Positions 7,168-15,844 are shown, numbered from the stretch's first letter. The stretch: DNA of 64,000 nucleotides from Herbaspirillum autotrophicum (GCF_001189915.1 NZ_LFLS01000021.1:1-64000); one strand, 5' to 3'. Notes: generated by a model from the sequence alone, not told the origin. Program-made: numbers and translations.

Positions 7168-10100
7168 TCACTTCGCGTGAACTTCGTTGATGGTCAATGT
7201 TGCGTTTGGCTGATCAGCCCCGATACGCTTGCCATCAGGGTCTGAACCGAGCAATTCATCGAATGACTCCATCCAGTTGATGGGGCCGCGACGACCATTG
7301 AAGTACTCCGACTCGGCAATCATTTGCCCGCCGATGGTGGCGGCCAGGTAGTCTTGCGCCACTACGCTCAGGACACGCGTTGCCACCCTTGGCGCCAGCA
7401 CCGTGACGGTGCCGTGGGGCGCATTCAGATTCACCGGTCCGCTCAGCAGGTTGTTGCCAAGCAGCGCGATGTTGCCGGTAGTGGCCGTGCCGTTGGTAGC
7501 ACCGCCTACGATGACGTTGCCTGTGCTGGTGATGTTGCCCTCAGCAAGCAAGGTCGTGTTGCCGGAGGTACTGATGCCCCCCTGGTTGCCGACTATCAGG
7601 CTGCCGCCTGTACTCAGATCAGTGTTACTGCCGCTGACATTACCTGCCACGGTCAGGTTGCCATTGGGCACACCGACCGTCACATTGCTCTGCGCCGTCA
7701 CATTGCCCAGCGTGGTATCGCCGTCGGTGTTCAGCGTAATCGCACCATTCGATGCATTCAGATTCACTGGACCGCTCAGGCTGTTGTTGCCCGTCAGCGC
7801 AATGTTGCCGGTCACGGCAGTGCCATTGGTGGTTCCGCCCACGGTCAGGTTGCCAGTGCTGGTCAGATTGCCGCCGGCTGTCAGGCTTGTGTTGCCCGTC
7901 GTGCCGATACTGCCCTGGCTATCCACGGTCAGATTGCCGCTGGCACTCAGGTTGGCATTGGTGCCTGTCGTATTGCCGGCCACGGTCAGGTTGCCGTTGC
8001 CAATGGCGACAGTCAGATTGCCGCCTGCGGCAACATTGGCCAGCGTGGTGTCGCCGGAGGTCGTCACGCTCAGATTGCCCGCCACACTCAAGTTGAGCGG
8101 ACCGGTCGGGTCGGCTGCCGATGTCAGATGACCGCTGCCGGTGTTGATCGACAGACTGTCGCCTACGGTCACGTTACCGAGCGCGGTGTCTGCATTGGTA
8201 ACGAGCGTTGCACTGCCGTTGGAGGCGTTCAGGTTCGCGGTGCCGGTCAGCGTATTGTTGCCGGTCAGCGCGATATTGCCGGTGGTGGCCGTGCCGTTGG
8301 TGACGCCGCCCACCGTCAGATTGCCTGTGCTGCTCAGATTACCGCCGGCAGTCAGGGTTGCATTGCCCGCGGTGCTGATATTGCCCTGGTTGCCCACGGT
8401 CAGATTGCCGCTGGCACTCAGGTTGGTGTTGGCACCTGTCGTATTGCCGGCAACCGTCAGACTGCCGTTGGACACATTGGTCGTCACATTGCCCTGTGCG
8501 GTGACATTACCCAACGTGGTATTGCCGGTCGTGTTCAAGGTGACCGTGCCGTTCGACGCGTTCAGATTCACCGGACCGGTCAGACTGTTGTTACCAGTCA
8601 GCGCAATGTTGCCGGTTGTGGCGGTGCCATTGGTAACGCCGCCCACGGTCAGATTACCGGTGCTGGTCAGGTTGTCTCCGGCAGTCAGCGTTGCATTACC
8701 TGCGGTACTGATATTGCCCTGGTTACCCACGCTCAGGTTTCCGCTGGCGCTCAGGTTGGTGTTCGCACCTGTCGCATTGCCAGCGACCGTCAGGCTACCG
8801 TTGGAAACGTTGGTCGTCACGTTACCCAAGGCGGTCACATTACCCAGTGTCGTGTTGCCAGTTGTGTTCAGCGTGATCGTACCATTTGGCGTATTCAGGT
8901 TCACCGGACCGGTCAGGCTGTTGTTGCCTGTCAGTGCGATGTTGCCGGTCGTGGCAGTACCATTCGTGACGCCGCCCACATCCAGAGTGCCCGTACCGGT
9001 CAGGTTGCCACCGGCCAGCAAGGTTGCATTACCCGGTGTGCTCACGTTGCCTGCCAGCGTCAGATCACCGCTGACATTGAAGTTCGCGTTCGTACCGCTC
9101 GTGTTGCCTGCCACCGTCAGGTTACCGTTGGTCACCGCGGCAAACACTTTATTCAGCGCTGTGACGTTACCCAGTGTCGTATCGCTGTTCGTCCTTAACC
9201 TCACGGTACCGTTCGCTGCGTTCAGATTGACCGGGCCTGCCAGGCTGTTATCGCCTATCAAAGTGATATTGCCTGTCGTCGCTGTACCGTTGGTTGTGCC
9301 GCCCACCGTCACGTTACCTGTGCTGATCAGGTTGCCACCGGCCAGCAAGGTTGCATTACCCGGTGTGCTCACGTTGCCCGGTACCGTCAGATCGCCGCTG
9401 GCACTCAGGTTCGCATTCGCACCGCTCGTGTTGCCGGCAACTGTCAGGCTGCCGTTGGCCACCATGGCAGTCACATTACCCAGCGCTGTGACGTTAGCCA
9501 GCGTTGTATTGCCGGTCGTGCTCAGTGCCACGGTCCCGTTCGATGCGTTCATATTGACCGGACCTGCCAGACTGTTATTGCCTGTCAAGGCGATATTGCC
9601 TGTCGTCGCTGTCGTATTGGTCGTGCCGCCCACCGTCACATTACCTGTGCTGATCAGGTTGCCACCGGCCAGCAAGGTTGCATTACCCGGTGTGCTCACG
9701 TTGCCCGGTACCGTCAGATCGCCGCTGGCACTCAGGTTCGCATTCGCACCGCTCGTGTTGCCGGCAACTGTCAGGCTGCCGTTGGCTACTGTGGCAGTCA
9801 CATTACCCGCCGCGACCATCTGGCCCAGCGTCGTATTACCGGTCGCATTTAGCGTTACGGCGCCGCCCACCGAAGTCAGACTGACCAAACCTGCCAGACT
9901 GTTGTTACCCAACAGCGCGACGTTGCCTCCGAAGGCTATGCTATTAATGCCTGCGCCCACCGTCAGGTTACCAGTGGTGATCACATCTTGAGCGGCCGTC
10001 AACGAAGCACCGCTTACTGGAGTGTTCAAATTGCCAGAAACTATTACGGATCTCTTAGCCGTCAGAAGGGTGGAAAAGGCATCTCCGTTTCCTGAGTTAG

Positions 10101-12180
10101 TCAGATTACCGGACACCACTAGATCGCCGACCTGGCTAGCCAGAATGATCGCGTTTGAAGCGCGCACATTGCCTGATAGTGTCAAGTTGCTGCCACTCCC
10201 TGCGACGTTCGTAGCGGTGATGTTACCGGCAAACGTCAGCGTGCCGTTGACCACTGTAGCAGACACATTACTCGCCGCCACCACCTCGCCCAGCGTCGTA
10301 TCACCGGTCGTATTTAGCATCACAGCGCCGTTCGACGCACTCAGATTGACGGGGCCTGCCAAGCTGTTGTTGTTACTCAACAGCGCGATGTTGCCAGTCG
10401 TGGCCGTAGCGTTGGTCGCACCGCCCACCGTCAGATTGCCTGTGCCGGCAATTCCATTTGTTGCTTGAACGTTGAGGTCCCCACCTTTGGTATCAATATT
10501 ACCGATAATATTGATATTGCTAGCCGTCAAATTAACGGCAATACCGTTATATGATGCAGCATTGCCTTGACCAATCGAACCATTCGAGGTGATCGTCAAA
10601 TTGTTGTTCGCAATAAGACTCAACACTGGATATTGTCCGCTGACTGAGTTATTGGCGTTGATTAGACGGTCAATTGGGGCATCTAGTGTTAAGTTCCCGA
10701 CGCTAGACCCACTGCTTGCGGTGGTGACAGTAACGTCGATATTGTTATACAGAGCGTTGCTGATAGAGCTAGCCTGCACAATACCTGTAGCACTGCTGCT
10801 AGGACTAGCGGAAAAAATATCGAGTCCTGCGGTTGTTGCCGAGGTTGTATTAGCACTAGTAGCGTTGCTAATGGTGATATCGGTTGGATCAATCAACCAC
10901 TGCCCGTTGCCTTTGGCCGATTGCCCCTGAACGCTGCCGAGCATCGTCAGTTTGCCGCCCGACGTTTCCACGAATCCGCCGGCCCCCTCGCTCGAGCCGA
11001 TAAGCATCCGTGTGCCTTCGCCGATATAGGTCGTATTTGCCATCGGGATGTCGGCGATATCGGTGCCTTTATGCAGATTGTCGCCGCCGACAAAGATCCG
11101 CCCGCCGCCGGCAACGCCGCTCGCATCCAGCGTAGCGTTGCCAAACACCCCGACGCGGTCGCCGCTGAGTACAATGGCGCCGCCTTTTTCGCCGGCGTTC
11201 TTGCCGCTGACGTCGATGTCGCCCGTATTCACATTGTCGCCACCAGTGGCCGAGAGCACGACCACGCCATTGCTGGTGCCAACCGAGCGCGCCTGGATCG
11301 TACCGCTGTTGCCAACCACGGTGGAAAGCAAGGTATCGACACCCGCGGCGGTCAGCAGCACGCGACCACCATCGGCAACGATCAACCCCTTGTTTTGCGC
11401 CAGCGCATTGACCACGCCCTCGTTAACCGTCACCGACAGCAAGCCGCTGTTATCGAGCACCAGCGATACATTGCTGCCGGCGACAAGCGCGCTGGTTCCG
11501 CCCGGGGTGGTGATGGTTCCCTCATTGGAGACCCGCGCGCCGCTCAGTACGACAAAGCCGCCGTTGACCGCTTTCAGATTGCCTTGATTGATGACCTCGC
11601 CGCGACCGCTACCGGAAAGCACCAATGTGCCATTTGAATCAAGACTGGCGTTGGGGTTGGTCGACGCCAGCAGACCAGCCGTATTGACCTGGGAGTTCGG
11701 CCCGAACAGGATTCCGTTCTGGTTGATCAGAAACACGCGCCCGTTCGCGTTCAGGTTGCCGTAGATCTGGCTCGGCGAATTGCCGATGACGGTATTGAGG
11801 GCGGTCGCGCTCGAAGACGGCTGCACGAACGTCACGGTATTGCCGCTACCGATACTGAAGCTGTTCCAGTTGGCGCGCATCACATTGGACGCTTGATTGA
11901 CTGTCATCTGCGAACCGCTCGAGACAATGCTGCCCTGGCCGCTGACGATGGTCCCGCCGGTTGGCAACACCTGCGCCAGCGCATCCGAACCGGCCCACAG
12001 CAGGGTTGCGACGCACGCGCTTATCAGGCTGACGCGGAAAACGCCGCGCGCTGCCGGCGATGTCAGAAATTGAACCGAACCGCTGCCGGCGCCCTTGCCG
12101 TTCGCGTTGGTGTTTTCAGCCACGGGAACCAGCATGCCGAGGCGCTTACTAAAGACGAGGCGAAATTGTTTAGCGTTCAT
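7168..12180 (-). CDS. TpsA exoprotein with FHA/HMW1-type N-terminus and sequon-rich repeats, locus 1
   Basis: 1670 residues. The N-terminus is an extended signal peptide region (QFRLVFSKRLGMLVPVAE) followed by a second hydrophobic segment ending ALAQ near residue 70. The TPS (haemagg_act) domain follows (about 70-330), with LINQNGILFGPNS in place of the usual NPNGI motif. The passenger (about 430-1590) consists of degenerate repeats of about 107-109 residues made of G-N-L-T-V, G-N-T-T-L, N-G-T-A-T-T-G-N-I-A and similar strands, as expected for a beta-helix. By hand I count about 115 N-X-S/T sequons, only five of them in the first 400 residues. There is almost no Cys. Export should use the TpsB at 12275-14050, and glycosylation the enzyme at 5195-7090. 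The C-terminal tail (after about 1590) is different and less repetitive. Confidence 0.93.
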   Translation of the reverse strand: MNAKQFRLVFSKRLGMLVPVAENTNANGKGAGSGSVQFLTSPAARGVFRVSLISACVATLLWAGSDALAQVLPTGGTIVSGQGSIVSSGSQMTVNQASNVMRANWNSFSIGSGNTVTFVQPSSSATALNTVIGNSPSQIYGNLNANGRVFLINQNGILFGPNSQVNTAGLLASTNPNASLDSNGTLVLSGSGRGEVINQGNLKAVNGGFVVLSGARVSNEGTITTPGGTSALVAGSNVSLVLDNSGLLSVTVNEGVVNALAQNKGLIVADGGRVLLTAAGVDTLLSTVVGNSGTIQARSVGTSNGVVVLSATGGDNVNTGDIDVSGKNAGEKGGAIVLSGDRVGVFGNATLDASGVAGGGRIFVGGDNLHKGTDIADIPMANTTYIGEGTRMLIGSSEGAGGFVETSGGKLTMLGSVQGQSAKGNGQWLIDPTDITISNATSANTTSATTAGLDIFSASPSSSATGIVQASSISNALYNNIDVTVTTASSGSSVGNLTLDAPIDRLINANNSVSGQYPVLSLIANNNLTITSNGSIGQGNAASYNGIAVNLTASNINIIGNIDTKGGDLNVQATNGIAGTGNLTVGGATNATATTGNIALLSNNNSLAGPVNLSASNGAVMLNTTGDTTLGEVVAASNVSATVVNGTLTFAGNITATNVAGSGSNLTLSGNVRASNAIILASQVGDLVVSGNLTNSGNGDAFSTLLTAKRSVIVSGNLNTPVSGASLTAAQDVITTGNLTVGAGINSIAFGGNVALLGNNSLAGLVSLTSVGGAVTLNATGNTTLGQMVAAGNVTATVANGSLTVAGNTSGANANLSASGDLTVPGNVSTPGNATLLAGGNLISTGNVTVGGTTNTTATTGNIALTGNNSLAGPVNMNASNGTVALSTTGNTTLANVTALGNVTAMVANGSLTVAGNTSGANANLSASGDLTVPGNVSTPGNATLLAGGNLISTGNVTVGGTTNGTATTGNITLIGDNSLAGPVNLNAANGTVRLRTNSDTTLGNVTALNKVFAAVTNGNLTVAGNTSGTNANFNVSGDLTLAGNVSTPGNATLLAGGNLTGTGTLDVGGVTNGTATTGNIALTGNNSLTGPVNLNTPNGTITLNTTGNTTLGNVTALGNVTTNVSNGSLTVAGNATGANTNLSASGNLSVGNQGNISTAGNATLTAGDNLTSTGNLTVGGVTNGTATTGNIALTGNNSLTGPVNLNASNGTVTLNTTGNTTLGNVTAQGNVTTNVSNGSLTVAGNTTGANTNLSASGNLTVGNQGNISTAGNATLTAGGNLSSTGNLTVGGVTNGTATTGNIALTGNNTLTGTANLNASNGSATLVTNADTALGNVTVGDSLSINTGSGHLTSAADPTGPLNLSVAGNLSVTTSGDTTLANVAAGGNLTVAIGNGNLTVAGNTTGTNANLSASGNLTVDSQGSIGTTGNTSLTAGGNLTSTGNLTVGGTTNGTAVTGNIALTGNNSLSGPVNLNASNGAITLNTDGDTTLGNVTAQSNVTVGVPNGNLTVAGNVSGSNTDLSTGGSLIVGNQGGISTSGNTTLLAEGNITSTGNVIVGGATNGTATTGNIALLGNNLLSGPVNLNAPHGTVTVLAPRVATRVLSVVAQDYLAATIGGQMIAESEYFNGRRGPINWMESFDELLGSDPDGKRIGADQPNATLTINEVHAK
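9314..9459. repeat. 146-bp exact direct repeat within tpsA locus 1, copy 1
   Basis: Bases 9314-9459 are identical to 9641-9786, offset 327 bp (109 codons, one passenger repeat). Neighbouring repeat units are similar but diverged. This points to recent unit duplication or gene conversion inside the adhesin. Confidence 0.85.
9641..9786. repeat. 146-bp exact direct repeat within tpsA locus 1, copy 2
   Basis: Second copy of the repeat at 9314-9459. Recombination between the two would remove or add 109 residues in frame, giving a length variant of the adhesin. Confidence 0.85.
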
Positions 12181-12208
12181 GAGAGCTCAGTCTAAAAATG
12201 TGTCGGTC

Positions 12209-12223
12209 GGCTGCGGCGCAGCC
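12209..12223 (-). promoter_or_regulatory. small hairpin between tpsB and tpsA
   Basis: GGCTGC, loop of three, GCAGCC in the 94-bp gap. No U-tract follows. It could mark a processing point separating the tpsB and tpsA messages. Confidence 0.3.
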
Positions 12224-12274
12224 AACATGGGTCAGGGGGTATTCGAAGCAACAGCTGTGGCGATGCGATATCTG

Positions 12275-14050
12275 CTACAGCGCGGCACCTGCGATGAAAC
12301 CTATCCGTCCCTGTTTGGCATCCACGCTTGAGGCGGGCGAGCCCACGGTGCGGGCATAGAAAACACGCAAGCTGAAGCGATCTCGTTTAAGCAGAGAAAA
12401 TTCGACCCCGGCGCCAGCCAGGACCACGGTATTTCCTGCGACAGAGAAGTTTGGATGCTGTTGGAGCTTGGCCCAGCCACGGTCGTAGAAGCCGCCAAGC
12501 CCCCATTTCCAATCCGGATTGCTCACGTAGGGAATGGCGCCGGTCCAACCGACCTGGGTCTGCGCAATAACAGCAGAATCGCCACCGGCTTCGCCTGCGA
12601 TGTAGGCACGCACTGCACCCGGTCCGCCGAGATACAGCTTTCCATAGCCGGGAAGGTTGGCATTGCTGGACTGGCCATACATGTTCACCGATGCCTGGAA
12701 GCCCTGCCCCAGGAACTGCACCCGGTTGATGCTGCCGATCACCTTGAGCGATGACTTGTCTACTTGCTGTACTGCCTCGGCAGCATCATTGCTGGACACA
12801 CTTGCCGCTGACAGCGCCAGGCTCCAGGCTGAGTTTGCGTTGAGTCCCGCGAGGTTGTCGGCAAATGCACCGGAGCCGCCCACCCGGATCTGATTCTGGG
12901 TGCGTTTTGTCACCTCACCCAGCAGGCTGTCAGTCAGTTCAGCGCGCTGGTATTCCACGCGGATGTCGCCATATGCGCCCAAGCGGCGCAAAAACGGATA
13001 TGTGGCATACAGCGACAAGGTCTTGGCGTTGCCCGACCCATCGAGTGCCGAAAAATCGCCACCAAGCTGATATTGCGTCTTGCCTGCGGTAGCCCCGAGT
13101 TTCCAGCCGGCGTTGCCGACATACCTGCTGTAGTCGATGCCGAGGTCGGTGGTTTCCCCGGTGGTGCTTCTCAGCGCGTACATGGCAAGCGAGTCACCCG
13201 CAGAAAACAGGTCTCTGATCGCAACACGCCCTTGCGCGCGATAGGTTCCGGTACTGGGCGTTCCAAAGTTGTCGAACCCCAGCTCGCCGCTGACGCGGGG
13301 CAGCGCCTTGCTGCTCACGTCAAGGCCAAGGCCGTTCACGGCATCGACGCTCAGACTGCCCTTGACGGACGAGTTGGTCATTTCTCCGGCCAGCAGCAAG
13401 GCGCGTTCGACATCAGCCTGCCGGAGCGCTCCCGGCTCGCAATCAAACCGCTGCGGCTCCAGACACAGCTGACTGTTGATCACCGACTCGACCACCGGCA
13501 TGGCTACCCGGCGCGGCGGAAAAATGGTGTTGTCCGGGTCGTCAGTCACTTCGCTGAAATGAGAAGACGCCAGCCTGGCCTCCACCACACGAATCGACAA
13601 TGTGCCATCCGTGAGTTTCTGTGCCGGCACCAGAGCGATGGCACCGATCAATCCTTCTGCGCGCAGCACCCTTTGCACTTCGGCAGCAATCTCGCGTACA
13701 CGCTTGAGACTGTATGTGCCCGCATCAAGGGGAATCTTCTTCGCCGCGCGTGCCAGTACATCGTCTGCCGACAGCGCAGTGAGTCCTTCAATCCTGAAAC
13801 GCGTCACCGGAAAGATGGCCGCTTCGTCCGCCGCTGACGCAGCCGTGTCAGCGGTATCATTGTTGATCTGCAATACCTCTGGAATGACACGCGAGCGAAC
13901 GCCGGGTCCGGACAATCCGCGATTCTGACTCTCGACATCGGAGGGACCTATCGCTTGAGAATGCGCATTCGAAAACGGGGCGGCCGACAGGGCTACTGCG
14001 ATGGTTACCTGAATGCCGAGGGGCGCAGGTCGAAACAAGAAGTTTGTCAT
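12275..14050 (-). CDS. TpsB outer-membrane transporter (FhaC/HMW1B family), locus 1
   Basis: 591 residues from the ATG at 14048-14050. That start gives a clean signal peptide (basic start, then a hydrophobic stretch ending SNAHS-Q near residue 31), whereas the longer ORF to 14155 does not. Two POTRA domains (about 85-250) precede a 16-strand barrel. The conserved loop-6 motif reads LGGPGAVRAY, with Ala for the usual Gly in VRGY. The C-terminus ends GFIAGAAL. TpsB proteins bind the TPS domain of their partner in the periplasm and thread it through the barrel. The partner gene begins 94 bp downstream. The promoter region upstream holds a Crp-geometry operator and a tandem repeat. Confidence 0.92.
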   Translation of the reverse strand: MTNFLFRPAPLGIQVTIAVALSAAPFSNAHSQAIGPSDVESQNRGLSGPGVRSRVIPEVLQINNDTADTAASAADEAAIFPVTRFRIEGLTALSADDVLARAAKKIPLDAGTYSLKRVREIAAEVQRVLRAEGLIGAIALVPAQKLTDGTLSIRVVEARLASSHFSEVTDDPDNTIFPPRRVAMPVVESVINSQLCLEPQRFDCEPGALRQADVERALLLAGEMTNSSVKGSLSVDAVNGLGLDVSSKALPRVSGELGFDNFGTPSTGTYRAQGRVAIRDLFSAGDSLAMYALRSTTGETTDLGIDYSRYVGNAGWKLGATAGKTQYQLGGDFSALDGSGNAKTLSLYATYPFLRRLGAYGDIRVEYQRAELTDSLLGEVTKRTQNQIRVGGSGAFADNLAGLNANSAWSLALSAASVSSNDAAEAVQQVDKSSLKVIGSINRVQFLGQGFQASVNMYGQSSNANLPGYGKLYLGGPGAVRAYIAGEAGGDSAVIAQTQVGWTGAIPYVSNPDWKWGLGGFYDRGWAKLQQHPNFSVAGNTVVLAGAGVEFSLLKRDRFSLRVFYARTVGSPASSVDAKQGRIGFIAGAAL

Positions 14051-14193
14051 TTTATTTTCGTACCCTTTTGTCACAAAAACGTGCAATCGCGCTGACCGGT
14101 CTTTTACTGCGCCTGTCGAGAAAATGAAAAATTCCGGAGAACGAAAATTCATCACAAGGCACTAAAAGAATTCGTCATGATCAGGACGGTTGC

Positions 14194-14222
14194 TCTTTAT
14201 GTAACTGTATTAGTCGGGTCAA
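14194..14222 (-). promoter_or_regulatory. candidate promoter of the tpsB-tpsA-glycosyltransferase-regulator operon
   Basis: Minus strand: -35 TTGACC (14222-14217), 17-bp spacer, -10 TAAAGA (14199-14194). The -35 is good and the -10 poor. The predicted start is near 14187, with a leader of about 137 nt. The centre of operator B is then near -61, the classic class I position for a Crp-type activator, which fits a promoter that needs an activator to offset its weak -10. Confidence 0.45.
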
Positions 14223-14237
14223 AAAATTTCGGCGACG

Positions 14238-14257
14238 ATTGTTCGCCCCCGAACAAT
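14238..14257. promoter_or_regulatory. Crp-geometry palindrome TTGTTC-N6-GAACAA, site B
   Basis: ATTGTTC, GCCCCC, GAACAAT: a perfect 7-bp inverted repeat with 6-bp spacing, just upstream of the candidate adhesin promoter. It has the same half-sites as site A (1261) and the core of site C (15696). Confidence 0.65.
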
Positions 14258-14302
14258 TCGCGGTAATTATTAAAACTATTTTTCCGATTACTGCAGAATA
14301 AA

Positions 14303-14345
14303 TTCCTGATGGAAATTTAATCAGTTCCTGATGGAAATTTAATCA
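14303..14345. repeat. two-copy tandem repeat, 22-bp period
   Basis: The 21-bp unit starting TTCCTGATGGAAATT occurs at 14303-14323 and again at 14325-14345, without mismatch. It lies upstream of operator B and may be a binding site for another regulator or a bending element. Confidence 0.8.
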
Positions 14346-14638
14346 AGCAAAGACACCTCCGAAGAAGCATACGGGCCAGAAAAATGGATTACCGCCGCGA
14401 CTCGAAACAGTCGCAGCGAGGTCGGCGTCGTATAGAAACAACGCAAAGTAAATCTGCGCAGAAGCCAACGCGATGAACGACAGGCATGTGTCAGCGCACG
14501 CATCGCAACTACAGCACGGTGCATCCGGATCTGTGACTGGCGGCATATGTTTGCGGGCTGGGGGACGACGGCGGGAGAGTTTCAGGGGACTACGCCCGCT
14601 GCATGCAGCAGGTCACACACACAATTTGCTTGGGTAGC

Positions 14639-14659
14639 CGATCCTTATCAGAAGGATCG
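14639..14659 (-). terminator. hairpin downstream of the HD-GYP gene, weak terminator
   Basis: CGATCCTT, 5-nt loop, AAGGATCG: a perfect 8-bp stem about 24 bp after the stop codon. No U-tract follows, so it may stop transcription only partly or protect the message end. Confidence 0.35.
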
Positions 14660-14682
14660 AATCAATACGTCGGTATCGATTC

Positions 14683-15534
14683 TTACAACGCCGCCATTGA
14701 ACTGACGCCATGGAAATCGATTTGTATTTTTTTTATTTCGGGCAGTACCGCCAGAAATGCATCAATGCATGCCGGATCAAAATGGGTATTCGCATTGGCG
14801 ATCATGAATTTGACCGCGTGATCGAATTCCCATCCTATTTTGTACGGACGAGATGATGTCAATGCATCGAAAACGTCTGCTACAGCGACAATTCTTGCGG
14901 CCAGCGGAATCGCTTCGCCCCGCAATCCCGACGGATAGCCTGAGCCGTCAAATTTTTCGTGATGCGTTAGCGCAATTTCCGCAGCCAGTTGAATAAACAT
15001 GCCTTGGTTGCCACTGAGAATCCGATAGCCGACGTCAGGATGCGTACGCATGATCGCCATTTCAGCATCGGTCAGCCGCCCTCGCTTGAGCAAAATGTGG
15101 TCAGGGATGCCAAGCTTGCCGATATCGTGCATGGGCGCGGCATGGAACAATGCATATTGAAATTCCAAGGAGGTATCCATGGCCGCGGCAATCACCCGGG
15201 CATAGTGACTCATCCGCTCAAGGTGCATGCCAGTGTCGGAATCCTTGAAGGAGGCGGCCAGGGTAAGCCGATGCATCATATCGAGTTCGGCATTCCTTGC
15301 CGCCTCCGAGGAAAACTGGGATATCCCGCTCGGGATCTCCCATGGCGAGAAACTTTCCAGGTCCATTGCCAGACGATTTTTCTTCATCTTCGACGGCGCC
15401 GGAATTGATGGTTTTTCGCGTCGGGGAGTTTGGATATCCATATTGAGAATAACCGTGTTCTGGCGACTGATACTCTTTGATCGCGCATCAGTTCCATCCC
15501 GGCGGGTCCGCAACGACGTCGAGTAATTTTTCAT
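14683..15534 (-). CDS. HD-GYP domain c-di-GMP phosphodiesterase
   Basis: 283 residues from the ATG at 15532-15534, chosen because AGGA stands 5 nt before it. The ORF is open to 15612, but no better ribosome site is seen. The N-terminal 80 residues are basic and low in structure. The HD-GYP domain (about 85-270) keeps the catalytic pieces: HD at 136-137 in MHDIGKLGIPD, HHEKFDGSGYP at 191-201 and ADVFDALTSSRPYK. It is therefore probably an active phosphodiesterase that lowers c-di-GMP. No receiver or membrane domain is fused, so the input is unknown. Operator site C lies 162 bp upstream, linking it to the same putative regulon as the adhesin operon. Confidence 0.88.
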   Translation of the reverse strand: MKNYSTSLRTRRDGTDARSKSISRQNTVILNMDIQTPRREKPSIPAPSKMKKNRLAMDLESFSPWEIPSGISQFSSEAARNAELDMMHRLTLAASFKDSDTGMHLERMSHYARVIAAAMDTSLEFQYALFHAAPMHDIGKLGIPDHILLKRGRLTDAEMAIMRTHPDVGYRILSGNQGMFIQLAAEIALTHHEKFDGSGYPSGLRGEAIPLAARIVAVADVFDALTSSRPYKIGWEFDHAVKFMIANANTHFDPACIDAFLAVLPEIKKIQIDFHGVSSMAAL

Positions 15535-15695
15535 TAGATTCCTGCTTTTCATATTCCGGGATCGCCAAGGAGTTGGAAGGGCGCCATATATTGCCGACAG
15601 AAAAGATTGCATTTCATTCTGTGGAGGGGGAACCTGACATTGATCGACCTCATTGTCCAGACTCTATTTTGCTGGTTGCCGCCGTGATGCATCAA

Positions 15696-15714
15696 CTGTT
15701 CGCCGGCGAACAAT
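15696..15714. promoter_or_regulatory. Crp-geometry palindrome TGTTC-N6-GAACA, site C
   Basis: CTGTTC, GCCGGC, GAACAAT. The central TGTTCGCCGGCGAACA is a perfect 16-bp palindrome, and the outer base pair is mismatched in one half. It lies 162 bp upstream of the HD-GYP start. Confidence 0.6.
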
Positions 15715-15844
15715 CTGCTGTTCTTTTCGCAATTCAGCATCACGTTCGCGAGAAAAATTCGTCTTGTTCTTCAAGGCAACACTGAAGGATGAGTGGAATG
15801 AAAATTCCACGCGAGTGGATACGTCCCGGAACAGTTCAGAGGCG

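Larger units (their letters stand above)
14051..14682. other. 632-bp regulatory gap upstream of the adhesin operon
   Basis: No credible gene; short minus-strand ORFs at 14339-14546 lack any coding sign. The gap holds the candidate promoter (14194-14222), operator site B (14238-14257), a two-copy 22-bp tandem repeat (14303-14345) and a hairpin after the HD-GYP gene (14639-14659). A small TTTTG-TCA-CAAAA palindrome lies at 14066-14078, inside the tpsB leader. Confidence 0.6.

Noticed and set aside
9314-9786. CRISPR-like or tandem-repeat array
   Set aside because: The repeats are in-frame coding units of 109 residues in an adhesin, with no spacers and no cas genes in the window.
7324-9991. Very long plus-strand ORFs (624 and 616 codons) opposite tpsA of locus 1
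   Set aside because: Their translations are monotonous repeats (such as VLPATVRLPL) that mirror the repeated sequon codons of the real gene on the other strand. No start signal or family match.
14051-14300. c-di-GMP (GEMM) riboswitch in the adhesin leader
   Set aside because: Neither the conserved loop sequences nor the paired stems of GEMM-I or GEMM-II are present in the leader or near the HD-GYP gene.
14339-14546. Small minus-strand ORFs with Cys- and Ala-rich translations
   Set aside because: They overlap each other in two frames, cover the tandem repeat and have no ribosome site.
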